NCBI GenBank assembly: GCA_016716425.1
Contig: JADJWJ010000013.1
Coordinates: forward strand, 1 to 64,000
Source of the DNA: Betaproteobacteria bacterium
Lineage (GTDB): Bacteria > Pseudomonadota > Gammaproteobacteria > Burkholderiales > Casimicrobiaceae
Reading direction: 5' to 3'
DNA: 64,000 bases
In this document: positions 7,416-15,400 of the stretch, piece by piece
Layout of the letters: each line of letters opens with the position of its first letter
How positions within the stretch are numbered: the stretch's first letter is position 1
Notes under the pieces: generated by a model
Told to the model about the DNA's origin: nothing
Database searches by the model: none
Seen by the model: the letters and a program-made list of their open reading frames with translations, nothing else
Program-made: the position numbers and the translations under genes

Positions 7416-8342
7416 CTGGCGTTTGCGCCTGGCGCGCGGATGCGCGGCGTCGTAGACCTTCGCCAGCGCCTGGAAGTCGAGGTGCGTGTAGACCTGCGTA
7501 CTGGCGATCGACGCGTGGCCGAGCATCTCCTGCACGGCGCGCAGGTCGCCCGACGACTGCAGCACGTGCGACGCGAACGAGTGGCGCAGCATGTGCGGGT
7601 GGACGTGGTGGTCGAGCCCCTGCCGGATCGCCCACGCGGCGACCCGCCGCTCGATCGTCCGGCCCGACATCCGGCGGCCGGAGGCGCCGACGAACAGCGC
7701 GCGTTCGTCGCCGACCGGCAGCGCGGCGCGTTGCACGAGCCACGCCGCGATGGCGTCCCGCGCGGCGGCGCCGACCGGCACCACCCGCTCCTTCGCGCCC
7801 TTGCCCCACACGCGGACCTCGCCGCCGGTCAGGTCGACGCGGTCGACGTCGAGGCCGGCGAGCTCGGACAGCCGCAGTCCCGACGAGTACGCGAGTTCGA
7901 GCAACGCGCGGTCGCGAACGCTCACCGGGTCGTCGCCGCCGATCGTCACCAGCCGCACGGCCTCGTCGGGGGTGAGCGCCGCCGGCAGCCGCTTGCCCGA
8001 CTTCGGCGCCTTCAATCCCGCGCACGGATCCTCGGCCAGCGCCCGATCGCGATCCAGCAGGAAGCGGTAGAACGCCCGCCACGCGGACAGCATGCGCGCG
8101 AGGCTGCGCCCGGACAGTCCCTTCGCGTGCAGCGACGCGAGGATGCGCGCGAGCTGCGCACGCTTCAGCGACGGGAGCGCCGCGTCGCCCGCGGCCAGCG
8201 CGAGCCGCGTCACGTCGCGCACGTACGCGTCGCGCGTGTGCGCCGGTTGCGGGGCGAGGTGCCGGGTGAACGCGGCGAGCAGCGGCGCGTTCACCGCAGC
8301 GATGGTCGCGAGACCGGCGGAGGCGTTCTCGCGCTTGGCCAC
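7401..8342 (-). CDS. xerC: Site-specific tyrosine recombinase XerC
   Basis: 313 residues with an N-terminal SAM-like core-binding domain (about 20-105) and a C-terminal catalytic domain. The catalytic set is visible: Arg in SSGLRLSELAGL, Lys in WGKGAKERVVP, HMLRHSFASHVL, the GHASIASTQVYTHLD block with His and the nucleophile Tyr. With XerD and FtsK it resolves chromosome dimers at dif. The neighbours dapF and DUF484 upstream are the classical xerC operon partners, so this is the housekeeping recombinase rather than an integrase. The last residues, QGSDP, and the stop codon come from the palindromic repeat, so the C-terminus has probably been altered by repeat insertion. Confidence 0.93.
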   Translation of the reverse strand: MAKRENASAGLATIAAVNAPLLAAFTRHLAPQPAHTRDAYVRDVTRLALAAGDAALPSLKRAQLARILASLHAKGLSGRSLARMLSAWRAFYRFLLDRDRALAEDPCAGLKAPKSGKRLPAALTPDEAVRLVTIGGDDPVSVRDRALLELAYSSGLRLSELAGLDVDRVDLTGGEVRVWGKGAKERVVPVGAAARDAIAAWLVQRAALPVGDERALFVGASGRRMSGRTIERRVAAWAIRQGLDHHVHPHMLRHSFASHVLQSSGDLRAVQEMLGHASIASTQVYTHLDFQALAKVYDAAHPRARRKRQGSDP

Positions 8343-8360
8343 GTGGCCCCTGGGCGGCGG

Positions 8361-9014
8361 CTACGACGCGGGGAGGAACCGCGCGGTCGCGACGCTCGCG
8401 AGCTCGGCGAGCCGCGTCTGGTAGAGCGTGCCCATGCCCGGATGGAAGCGGTCCGGATCGGGGCTGCCCAGCGCCAGCACGCCGAACGTGTGCGCGGTGC
8501 GCAGGGGCAGGTAGGCGAACGACTGCAGGATGTCGCCATCCTCGAACCACTCGCGCGACTCGAACGGCGCGACCGGGCCGCAATACGGCTGGCCCAGCTG
8601 GTCGGCGTAGTGGCGGATCTCGGTCGACGTCGCCGCGAGCTCGGGCAGGTACGACTGCTCGGGCACCCGACCCCACAGCCGCGCCGCGACCTGCGGCACG
8701 CCGAAGTCCTCCTTCAGGCTGTGGTAGAGCACGGCAAGCGTCGTCTCGAGGTCCGGCGCGGCGAACAGCGCGAGCGTCGAACGGTGAACCTTCTCGCTGA
8801 TCTGGTCGTTCTCGGTCCCGTACGAGACCAGCTCGCGAAACTTCGCCTCGAGCTCGGCGACCTTTTCGCGCAGCGTGACGATCTGCCGCTCGGCGATGGG
8901 GATCGCGTGCCCGCCGTGCGGGTGCGGCACGAAGATCTCCGCGATCACGTCGGCGTAGTCCTCGAAGAAGCCCGGGTTGTGCTTCAGGTAGTCGGCGACG
9001 GCCGCTGCGTCCAT
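8361..9014 (-). CDS. DUF484 family protein (GAF-like)
   Basis: 217 residues starting MDAAAVADYLKHNPGFFEDYADV, the conserved DUF484 opening (a short helix with the NPxFF motif). A coiled segment (IAERQIVTLREKVAELEAKFREL) follows, then a GAF-like C-terminal domain ending SVATARFLPAS. Members are nearly always encoded between dapF and xerC, as here. A function is not known; the coiled coil plus GAF fold suggests a regulatory or sensor protein, which is inference. It lies 18 bases before xerC and 52 bases after dapF, so the three are likely co-transcribed. Confidence 0.88.
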   Translation of the reverse strand: MDAAAVADYLKHNPGFFEDYADVIAEIFVPHPHGGHAIPIAERQIVTLREKVAELEAKFRELVSYGTENDQISEKVHRSTLALFAAPDLETTLAVLYHSLKEDFGVPQVAARLWGRVPEQSYLPELAATSTEIRHYADQLGQPYCGPVAPFESREWFEDGDILQSFAYLPLRTAHTFGVLALGSPDPDRFHPGMGTLYQTRLAELASVATARFLPAS

Positions 9015-9066
9015 GCGATGTTGTCCCGCGTCGATTCTCGTTGTAGCCGCTTCGTGCCCGCGCCTG

Positions 9067-9894
9067 TCAGCCCGGCCACGTCCCCTCGAACACCGTCACC
9101 GCGGGCCCCGTCATCATGACCGGCGCGCCCACGCCAGCCCAGCCGACGACGAGTTCCCCTCCGCGCGCACGAACCGCGACGCGGGCATCGAGCAGCCCGC
9201 GTCGGATGCCGGCCACGACGGCGGCGCAGGCACCGGTCCCGCACGCGAGCGTCTCGCCGGCCCCGCGCTCCCAGACGCGCAGGCGAATGTTAGCGCGATC
9301 GACGACCTGCATGTAGCCGGCGTTCACTCGCTCCGGAAAGCGGGGGTGATGTTCGATCCGGGGACCTTGCGTGGTCACCGGCGCCGCGTCGACGTCGGCG
9401 ACCGCCTGCACGGCGTGCGGGTTGCCCATCGACAGCACGGACACCAGCACGATCGTTCCGTCGACGTCGAGCGGCTCCGCCACCGCGCCCGTGCCGCTTG
9501 CGAACGGCACGTCCGCGGGCGCGAACCGCGGCGCGCCCATGTCTACGGTGACCTGGCCGTCGGCTTCGAGCCGCGGCACGATCAGCCCGTTCTTCGTCTC
9601 GACGCGGATCTCGCGCTTGGCCGTGAGCCCCTGGTCGCGGACGAACTTGACGAAGCAGCGCGCGCCGTTGCCGCAGTGCTCGACCTCCTCGCCGCTCGCG
9701 TTGAAGATCCGGTAGCGGAAGTCGGCGTCCCCCTGCGCGGGCTCGACGACCAGCACCTGATCGCAGCCGACGCCGAAGTGGCGGTCGGCGAGCGCGCGCA
9801 CGCGCGCGGGGTCGAGGTCCACGCGCTGGCGGACGCCGTCGAGCACGACGAAGTCGTTGCCTAAGCCCTGCATCTTGGTGAACTTGAGCGTCAT
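9067..9894 (-). CDS. dapF: Diaminopimelate epimerase
   Basis: 275 residues, the normal length. The start ATG at 9894 overlaps the stop of the upstream lipoprotein gene (ATGA) and gives the canonical MTLKFTKMQGLGNDFVVLD. The two catalytic cysteines are present in HCGNGARCF (Cys about 74) and ETLACGTGACAA (Cys about 220). DapF converts LL- to meso-diaminopimelate, a precursor of lysine and peptidoglycan. It sits in the usual dapF-DUF484-xerC order. No anomalies seen. Confidence 0.95.
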   Translation of the reverse strand: MTLKFTKMQGLGNDFVVLDGVRQRVDLDPARVRALADRHFGVGCDQVLVVEPAQGDADFRYRIFNASGEEVEHCGNGARCFVKFVRDQGLTAKREIRVETKNGLIVPRLEADGQVTVDMGAPRFAPADVPFASGTGAVAEPLDVDGTIVLVSVLSMGNPHAVQAVADVDAAPVTTQGPRIEHHPRFPERVNAGYMQVVDRANIRLRVWERGAGETLACGTGACAAVVAGIRRGLLDARVAVRARGGELVVGWAGVGAPVMMTGPAVTVFEGTWPG

Positions 9895-10373
9895 GGCGAG
9901 GCCGGGGCGCCGTGCGGCCAGCCGATTTCTCCGGTGCGCGAGAACGGGATCGGGTTGCCGCCGCCGATCGTGGCGGTGCCGGATACAGCATAGCGCACGG
10001 GCGGCAGCCGCCCGCCGGCACCTTCCGCGCGGCGGGCGATCGCCGCCGCCGCCTCGAGCGCCGCCGCCAGTGTCGCGCGCGCCGAGAGCTCCGCGGTCGC
10101 CGCACCGCGAGCGGGCACGCGCACCGGCGCTGCGAGCCGGGCGGCGCCGACCGGCACGTCCTCGATCCTCATGTCGGCCGCGATCGCGTCGACGGCGATT
10201 TCCCGGTCGTTCGGGTTCGCGACCGCGACGAACACGGTGAAGCGCGCGTCCGCGGGCGTGAGCCGGTCGATGCGGACGCGCTCGACGGCAACCTTCGGCG
10301 GCTCGAGGCGCGGCGTGGACGCGCACGCCGCGAGCAGCGCGGCGGCCACGGCGACGAACGCGCGCACTCGCAC
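9891..10373 (-). CDS. LEA type 2 (WHy-domain) family lipoprotein
   Basis: 160 residues. The N-terminus MRVRAFVAVAAALLAACAS is a lipoprotein signal peptide with lipobox LAAC and predicted lipidated Cys17. The body has the LEA14/water-stress-hypersensitivity pattern: LEPPKVAVERVRIDRLTPADARFTVFVAVANPND, a beta-sandwich in which NPN is the family mark. Bacterial members are periplasmic or outer-membrane-facing lipoproteins of unknown role. It overlaps dapF by four bases and follows ychF by about 10 bases, so it may be read from a transcript covering ychF. Confidence 0.78.
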   Translation of the reverse strand: MRVRAFVAVAAALLAACASTPRLEPPKVAVERVRIDRLTPADARFTVFVAVANPNDREIAVDAIAADMRIEDVPVGAARLAAPVRVPARGAATAELSARATLAAALEAAAAIARRAEGAGGRLPPVRYAVSGTATIGGGNPIPFSRTGEIGWPHGAPASP

Positions 10374-10383
10374 GGAGAACGTT

Positions 10384-11478
10384 TCAGACGTTGAAGCGGA
10401 AGTGCATGACGTCGCCGTCGCGGACGACGTACTCCTTGCCTTCGAGCCGCATCTTCCCGGCCTCCTTCGCGCCGTGTTCGCCCTTGCAGGCCACGAAGTC
10501 GGCGTAGGACGTGACCTCGGCGCGGATGAAGCCTTTCTCGAAGTCCGTGTGGATGACGCCCGCGGCCTGCGGCGCCGTGTCGCCGACGTGGATCGTCCAC
10601 GCGCGGACCTCCTTCGGGCCTACCGTGAAGTACGTCTGCAGGCCGAGCAGCGCGTACCCGGCGTGGATGACGCGGTCGAGGCCCGGCTCGGTCATGCCCA
10701 TGTCGTCCAGGAACACCTGCTTGTCCTCGGCGTCGAGGCCGGCGATCTCCGCCTCCATCGCCGCGCACACGGCGACCACCGGCGCACCCTCGGTCTTCGC
10801 GTGCGCCTCGACCGCCGCCAGCAGAGGGTTGTCGTGGAAGCCGTGCTCGGCGACGTTGGCCACGTACATCGCCGGCTTCATCGTCAGCAGGAAGAACTGG
10901 CGCAGCACGTCGCGCTCCTCGGCGTACAGGTCCGCCGTGCGCGCGGGCCGTCCCTGGTTAAGCACGGGCTCGACCTTCGCAAGCGCCGCGACGATCCGCT
11001 GCGCCTCCTTGTCGCCGCCGGCGCGCGCCGTCTTCTCGTACTTCGCGAGCTGCTTCTCCACCGTCGCCAGGTCGGCGAGCGCGAGCTCGGTGTTGATCGT
11101 CTCGATGTCGGACACCGGGTTCACCTTGCCGACCACGTGGACGACGTTGTCGTCCTCGAAGCAGCGAACCACGTGCGCGATCGCGTCGGTCTCGCGGATG
11201 TTGGCGAGGAACTGGTTGCCGAGGCCCTCGCCCTTCGACGCGCCGGCGACGAGGCCCGCGATGTCGACGAACTCCACGACGGCCGGAATCACCTTCTCGG
11301 GCTTCGCGATCGCCGCGAGTACCGCGAGCCGGGGGTCCGGCACCTCGACGATGCCGACGTTGGGCTCGATCGTGCAGAACGGATAGTTCTCGGCCGCGAT
11401 GCCGGCCTTGGTCAGCGCGTTGAAGAGGGTCGACTTGCCGACGTTGGGCAGGCCGACGATGCCGCATTTGAGGCTCAT
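10384..11478 (-). CDS. ychF: Redox-regulated ATPase YchF (OLA1 family)
   Basis: 364 residues. The P-loop GLPNVGKSTLFNAL (about residues 8-21), G3 region VDIAGLVAGASKGEGLGNQFL, and the C-terminal TGS-like domain ending HFRFNV are all canonical; YchF replaces the usual NKxD motif and prefers ATP over GTP. It binds ribosomes and is linked to stress responses and translation fidelity. It lies just downstream of pth, as in most proteobacteria, separated by a hairpin repeat. Confidence 0.95.
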   Translation of the reverse strand: MSLKCGIVGLPNVGKSTLFNALTKAGIAAENYPFCTIEPNVGIVEVPDPRLAVLAAIAKPEKVIPAVVEFVDIAGLVAGASKGEGLGNQFLANIRETDAIAHVVRCFEDDNVVHVVGKVNPVSDIETINTELALADLATVEKQLAKYEKTARAGGDKEAQRIVAALAKVEPVLNQGRPARTADLYAEERDVLRQFFLLTMKPAMYVANVAEHGFHDNPLLAAVEAHAKTEGAPVVAVCAAMEAEIAGLDAEDKQVFLDDMGMTEPGLDRVIHAGYALLGLQTYFTVGPKEVRAWTIHVGDTAPQAAGVIHTDFEKGFIRAEVTSYADFVACKGEHGAKEAGKMRLEGKEYVVRDGDVMHFRFNV

Positions 11479-11500
11479 CGTTCGTCCATTCGCAAGAAGT

Positions 11501-11570
11501 TCTCACAAAGAGGCACAGAGACGCCGAGAGAGTCAAGGTCTTCTCGGGGTCTCTGCGTCTCTTTGTGAAA
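11501..11570. repeat. Large imperfect hairpin repeat between pth and ychF
   Basis: The left arm (11501-11530, TCTCACAAAGAGGCACAGAG...) pairs with the right arm (11541-11570, ...CTGCGTCTCTTTGTGAAA) with a few mismatches around a 10-base loop. The motif CTCTGCGTCTCTTTGTGAAA resembles an intergenic palindromic repeat seen in unrelated bacteria. It would form a long stem in any transcript from pth into ychF and could terminate or process it. It has lower GC than its surroundings. Confidence 0.8.
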
Positions 11571-11578
11571 TTCCCGCT

Positions 11579-12172
11579 TCACTCGGGCGCCCCCGGCCGC
11601 GTGTGCAATGCCGTCATCGCACGCTTCATGTCGCCGGCGGCAATGTCCGGCCACGCGGCGAGCGCGCGGGCGACCGCGTCGTCGATCGGACCGGCTTCCT
11701 CCGCCCGCGGCGGCTGCAGCACCCAGTCCGCCACGTCCTGCTGCGGCACTTCGGAGTCGCGCGGGTGTCCGATGCCGATCCGCAGCCGCCAGAACTCGGG
11801 GGTGCCCAGCTGCGGGACGACGTCGCGCAGCCCGTTGTGCCCGGCGTGGCCGCCGCCGAACTTGAGCTTCGCGTCGCCGGCCGGGAGGTCGAGCTCGTCG
11901 TGCGCGACCAGGATCGCTTCGGGTGCGATGGCGAAGAAGCGCGCGACCGCCGCCACGGCGCGCCCCGACAGGTTCATGTACGTCGTGGGCTTCAGGATGC
12001 GCAGGTCGCCGGCCTTCGCGAGGTCCCCGGCGAACTTCGCCTCGGCGGCGAACGTCGTGCCGAGTTGCGCGGCGAGCGCGTCGGCGAACCGATAGCCTGC
12101 GTTGTGCCGCGTGCGCGCGTACTCGCGGCCCGGGTTGCCGAGGCCCACGACGAGTCGGATGGGTTCTGCCAT
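11579..12172 (-). CDS. pth: Peptidyl-tRNA hydrolase
   Basis: 197 residues. Conserved features are GLGNPGREYARTRHNAGY with the catalytic His (about 23), KPTTYMNLSG, HDELDLP with the catalytic Asp, and GGGHAGHNGLRD. It frees tRNA from prematurely released peptidyl-tRNA. It follows rplY in the conserved prs-rplY-pth-ychF order, but a terminator and a 340-bp repeat-bearing gap precede it, so it probably has its own promoter. No defects. Confidence 0.96.
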   Translation of the reverse strand: MAEPIRLVVGLGNPGREYARTRHNAGYRFADALAAQLGTTFAAEAKFAGDLAKAGDLRILKPTTYMNLSGRAVAAVARFFAIAPEAILVAHDELDLPAGDAKLKFGGGHAGHNGLRDVVPQLGTPEFWRLRIGIGHPRDSEVPQQDVADWVLQPPRAEEAGPIDDAVARALAAWPDIAAGDMKRAMTALHTRPGAPE

Positions 12173-12181
12173 GTCAGTTCC

Positions 12182-12289
12182 GAAGGGCCGTCCCGAGGAA
12201 CTGACCTACCCCCTCGGGGGGCAGCGAGCGCAGCGAGCGTGGGGGCCGTTTCATCCTAGTCGCGAAGGGCCGTCCCGAGCGACTGACCT
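12182..12289. repeat. Direct repeat pair (GAAGGGCCGTCCCGAG...CTGACCT) upstream of pth
   Basis: A 26-base unit occurs at 12182-12207 and again at 12264-12289 with two differences at most. It interleaves with the 41-base repeat at 12215 and 12402. All lie in the 340-bp gap between rplY and pth, which has no coding potential of its own. Confidence 0.75.
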
Positions 12290-12442
12290 GCCACGGCCTC
12301 ATTGGCCGGGCACGTTAGTCGAGGCGCCTCGTGTCGGCCGTCGTCCTCGCGCGCGGACGCGCTCTGCGAGCCTGGGCTTCGCCCCGCGCGCGAGGACGTC
12401 CCGGGGGGCAGCGAGCGTAGCGAGCGTGGGGGCTGTTTCATC
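12215..12442. repeat. 41-base direct repeat, two copies (12215-12255 and 12402-12442)
   Basis: The copies share the core GGCAGCGAGCG-AGCGAGCG and GTTTCATC end and differ at only two positions. The core AGCGAGCGNAGCGAGC is a common low-complexity element in GC-rich betaproteobacterial intergenic DNA. No function is evident. Confidence 0.8.
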
Positions 12443-12462
12443 GGAAGTGGCGCGGAAACGAA

Positions 12463-12491
12463 AGAGGCCCGCTCGTTCCGGGCGGGCCTCT
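12463..12491 (-). terminator. Rho-independent terminator after rplY
   Basis: On the minus strand the sequence reads GAGGCCCGCCC-GGAACGA-GCGGGCCTC followed by TTTCGTTT. It is about 21 bases after the rplY stop, the right strand and distance for its terminator. Confidence 0.8.
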
Positions 12492-12512
12492 CGCGTCGTG
12501 CCGCGGCGCCGG

Positions 12513-13205
12513 TCACTTCTTCTTGTCGTCCTTCTTCTCTTCCTTCTTCTCGGGGGCCTTGGCCTCGGCCTCCGTCGGCGCGGCCGCGGCTGCGGCAGCA
12601 CCTTCGGCGCCTGCCGCCGCTTCCTCGGTCTCGGTGTGCGCACGCGGCACGATCGCCGCGGCAACGACCGGGTCGGTCCTGCCGTGCGGCACGACGGAGA
12701 CGCCCGGCGGCAGCTTGACCGCCGACACGTGGATCGAGTGGCCGACCTCGAGCTGCGAGAGATCGACCTCGATGAACTCCGGCAGGTCCTTCGGCAGGCA
12801 GCTGATGTCGAGCTCCGGCGTCACGTGGCTGACGATGGCGCCCGACAGCTTGACCGCCGGCGAGACCTCGCCGTTGACGAAGTGCAGCGGCACCTTCATG
12901 TGGATCTTGCGGTTCTCGTCGACGCGCTGGAAGTCGACGTGCAGGATCTCGTTGCGGAACGGGTGCATCTGCACGTCGCGCAGCAGCACCTTGGTCGCGG
13001 CGCCGTCGAGTTTCATCGTCAGGATCGACGAGTGGAACGCCTCGTTGCGCAGCGCGTGGAAGAGCGCGTTGTGGTCGAGCTCGATCGGCGTCGGCTGGGC
13101 GGTGCCGCCGTAGACGATGCCGGGGGCCTTGCCGGCGCGGCGCATGCGGCGGGAGGCGCCGCGTCCTTCGGACGTGCGCGGAAACGCGGTGAATTCGATG
13201 TTCAT
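12513..13205 (-). CDS. rplY: 50S ribosomal protein L25/general stress protein Ctc
   Basis: 230 residues, the long CTC/TL5 form. An N-terminal 5S rRNA-binding L25 domain (about residues 5-92; RGASRRMRRAGKAPGIVYGG) is followed by the TL5/CTC beta domain (about 98-182) and a low-complexity Ala/Glu/Lys tail ending KKEEKKDDKKK. It binds 5S rRNA in the large subunit. It lies downstream of prs as in other betaproteobacteria, with its own sigma-70-like promoter in the gap and a terminator after it. The charged tail is common in this family. Confidence 0.95.
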   Translation of the reverse strand: MNIEFTAFPRTSEGRGASRRMRRAGKAPGIVYGGTAQPTPIELDHNALFHALRNEAFHSSILTMKLDGAATKVLLRDVQMHPFRNEILHVDFQRVDENRKIHMKVPLHFVNGEVSPAVKLSGAIVSHVTPELDISCLPKDLPEFIEVDLSQLEVGHSIHVSAVKLPPGVSVVPHGRTDPVVAAAIVPRAHTETEEAAAGAEGAAAAAAAPTEAEAKAPEKKEEKKDDKKK

Positions 13206-13345
13206 GGATGCTCCGGTTGTCTGCGGCCTCGCCTGCCGCGCCGACGGGATCGGTCGCGAAGGCTCGTCCGCCTCAAGGTTGCCTCGATGGGCGACAACCG
13301 CCAGCGCCGGCCCGTGTTCCGGGCCCCGTGGCGGGAAAGCTTTGA

Positions 13346-13375
13346 ATTATAACCCGAAAAGCCGGCCGAAGCCAA
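13346..13375 (-). promoter_or_regulatory. rplY: Sigma-70-type promoter for rplY
   Basis: On the minus strand TTGGCT (13370-13375) is followed after 18 bases by a perfect TATAAT (13346-13351). It stands just after the prs stop and about 140 bases before the rplY ATG, so rplY can be transcribed apart from prs. Confidence 0.6.
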
Positions 13376-13377
13376 GC

Positions 13378-14328
13378 TCAGTCGGTGAACAGCGACGAGA
13401 CGGACTCCTCGTTGGAGATCCGCGTCATCGTCTCGGCGAGCAGCTGCGCGCACGAGAGCTGGCGCACGCGCGGCAGCGCCTGCGCTTCGGCCGTGAGCGG
13501 AATCGTGTCGGTGACGACCAGCTCGTCGAGATCGGATTCGGCGATCCGGGCCACCGCGCCGCCCGACAGGACCGGATGCGTGCAGTACGCGACGACCTTC
13601 ACCGCGCCGTGCTCCTTCAGCGCGGTGGCAGCCTTGCACAGCGTGTTCGCGGTGTCGACCATGTCGTCCATGATCACGCAGGTGCGGCCCTGGACGTCGC
13701 CGATGATGTTCATCACCTCCGCGACGTTCGCCTTCGGGCGCCGCTTGTCGATGATCGCGAGATCCGAGTCGAGGCGCTTGGCGATCGCGCGCGCGCGCAC
13801 GACGCCGCCCACGTCGGGCGACACGACGATCAGGTTCTCGTAGTTGCGCTTCCACAGGTCGCCCAGCAGGATGGGCGTGGCGTAGATGTTGTCGACCGGG
13901 ATGTTGAAGAAACCCTGGATCTGGTCGGCGTGCAGGTCCATCACCATCACGCGGTCCACGCCCACCGTCGACAGCATGTCGGCGACGACCTTCGCGGTGA
14001 TCGCGACGCGCGCGGAACGCGGGCGCCGGTCCTGCCGCGCATACCCGAAGTACGGGATCGCCGCGGTGATGCGCGCGGCCGACGCGCGCTTCAGCGCGTC
14101 GACCATCACCATGATCTCCATCAGGTTGTCGTTGGTCGGCGCGCACGTCGACTGCAGCACGAACGCGTCGCGCCCGCGGACGTTCTCCATCAACTCGACC
14201 ATGACCTCGCCGTCGGAGAACCTGCCGACGGCGCAGCGGCCGAGGCTGACGTTCAGGTGGCGGCAGACCGCCTCCGCGAGCTTCGGGTTCGCGTTGCCCG
14301 CGAAGATCCGCATCCGTTCGAATGCCAT
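13378..14328 (-). CDS. prs: Ribose-phosphate pyrophosphokinase
   Basis: 316 residues, the usual class I length. Visible are MRIFAGNANPKLAEAV, VGRFSDGEVMVEL, GYARQDRRPRSAR with the catalytic flexible loop, the PRPP-binding signature VVSPDVGGVVRAR and the later VIMDDMVDTANT. It makes PRPP from ribose-5-phosphate and ATP for nucleotide, histidine and tryptophan synthesis. It follows ispE and tRNA-Gln directly on the same strand, a conserved arrangement, and is probably transcribed with them. Confidence 0.96.
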   Translation of the reverse strand: MAFERMRIFAGNANPKLAEAVCRHLNVSLGRCAVGRFSDGEVMVELMENVRGRDAFVLQSTCAPTNDNLMEIMVMVDALKRASAARITAAIPYFGYARQDRRPRSARVAITAKVVADMLSTVGVDRVMVMDLHADQIQGFFNIPVDNIYATPILLGDLWKRNYENLIVVSPDVGGVVRARAIAKRLDSDLAIIDKRRPKANVAEVMNIIGDVQGRTCVIMDDMVDTANTLCKAATALKEHGAVKVVAYCTHPVLSGGAVARIAESDLDELVVTDTIPLTAEAQALPRVRQLSCAQLLAETMTRISNEESVSSLFTD

Positions 14329-14432
14329 GGGGATTGCGCTGCCGGAATGGTTCCGACCGCGAGTCTATCCGAAATCGGAAACGAAAAAGCCGCTGGACAG
14401 GCGCGGCTCGACGGCGTGGCGGCGACGGGAAA

Positions 14433-14507
14433 TGGCTGGGGAGGTAGGGATCGAACCTACGAATGCCGGAATCAAAATCCGGTGCCTTACCACTTGGCGA
14501 CTCCCCA
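14433..14507 (-). tRNA. tRNA-Gln (anticodon UUG), CCA encoded
   Basis: The minus strand folds as a 75-nt cloverleaf. The acceptor stem pairs TGGGGAG with CTCCCCA (a U1-A72 pair, the glutamine identity mark), discriminator G, encoded CCA. The anticodon arm is CCGGA-TTTTGAT-TCCGG with TTG at positions 34-36, and the T arm is GTAGG-TTCGATC-CCTAC. It sits 21 bases after ispE and before prs, so it is probably processed from the ispE-prs transcript. Confidence 0.97.
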
Positions 14508-14528
14508 GCGGAAACCTGAACTTCCGTG

Positions 14529-15383
14529 CTACGGCGCGAACCCCGCGAGCGGATGCCGCGCGAGGGTCCGTGCGAGGTGGCGGCCGATGCGCGGCGGCAC
14601 GCACGCCAGAGCGCCACGCGCTTCGCGCTCCGTCGCGCACGCCGCGAAGACGCATGCGCCGGAGCCGGTCATGCGCGCCTGCGGCGCGACGCTTGCCAGC
14701 GCGGCGAGCGCTTCCGCGACCTCCGGGAATCTCGCGACCGTGGCGACCGCAAGGTCGTTGCGGCCATAACCCTCGGAAAAGACGTCTATTTTCGCCGAGG
14801 CGGTCGAACGTGTCAATTCGGGCGCCGCGAAGATGTCGGCGGTCCGCACGTGCGCGCCCGGGAACGCGAGCGCGACCCACAGCGGCGGCAGCGTGACCGG
14901 CGTCAACGCGTCGCCGATGCCACGCGCGAGCGCGTTCTCGCCGCCCACGAAGAACGGGACGTCGGCGCCCAGCGTGGCGGCGAGTTCGACCAGCCGCGCG
15001 CGCGGCCAGTCGAGCGACCAGAGCCGGTTCAGCGCCAGCAGCACGCTCGCGGCGTCCGAGCTGCCGCCGCCCAGGCCTGCGCCCTGCGGAACGCGCTTCT
15101 CGAGTCCGATGGCGACTCCCGCGCGCACACGGGCCGCCGACTGCAACGCGCGCGCGGCGCGCACGGCAAGGTCGTCGCCGGCAGGCACGCCCGCGACGTC
15201 GTTCGTGCGCACGACGGCACCGTCGTCGCGGTGCGCGAGCGTGATCGTGTCCGCGAGGTCGACGAGCGCGAACAGCGATTCGAGCGTGTGGTAGCCGTCG
15301 GCGCGACGCCCGGTCACGTGCAGGAACAGGTTGACCTTCGCCGGTGCGGCGACGACCAGCGTGGCAGGCGGTGTGCGCGTCAT
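14529..15383 (-). CDS. ispE: 4-diphosphocytidyl-2-C-methyl-D-erythritol kinase
   Basis: 284 residues from the ATG at 15383, which gives MTRTPPATLVVAAPAKVNLFLHV with the conserved Lys of the substrate site. The GHMP-kinase ATP motif is PQGAGLGGGSSDAASVL (about residues 97-113) and the C-terminal MTGSGACVFA is intact. It phosphorylates CDP-ME in the MEP isoprenoid pathway. Upstream lolB and downstream tRNA-Gln-prs give the conserved lolB-ispE-prs order. Confidence 0.95.
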   Translation of the reverse strand: MTRTPPATLVVAAPAKVNLFLHVTGRRADGYHTLESLFALVDLADTITLAHRDDGAVVRTNDVAGVPAGDDLAVRAARALQSAARVRAGVAIGLEKRVPQGAGLGGGSSDAASVLLALNRLWSLDWPRARLVELAATLGADVPFFVGGENALARGIGDALTPVTLPPLWVALAFPGAHVRTADIFAAPELTRSTASAKIDVFSEGYGRNDLAVATVARFPEVAEALAALASVAPQARMTGSGACVFAACATEREARGALACVPPRIGRHLARTLARHPLAGFAP

Positions 15384-15400
15384 GGAACGGCGGCGCGACG

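Noticed and set aside
7401..8342. xerC as integrase of a mobile element
   Set aside because: The dapF-DUF484-xerC neighbourhood and the lack of att sites or cargo identify the housekeeping recombinase.
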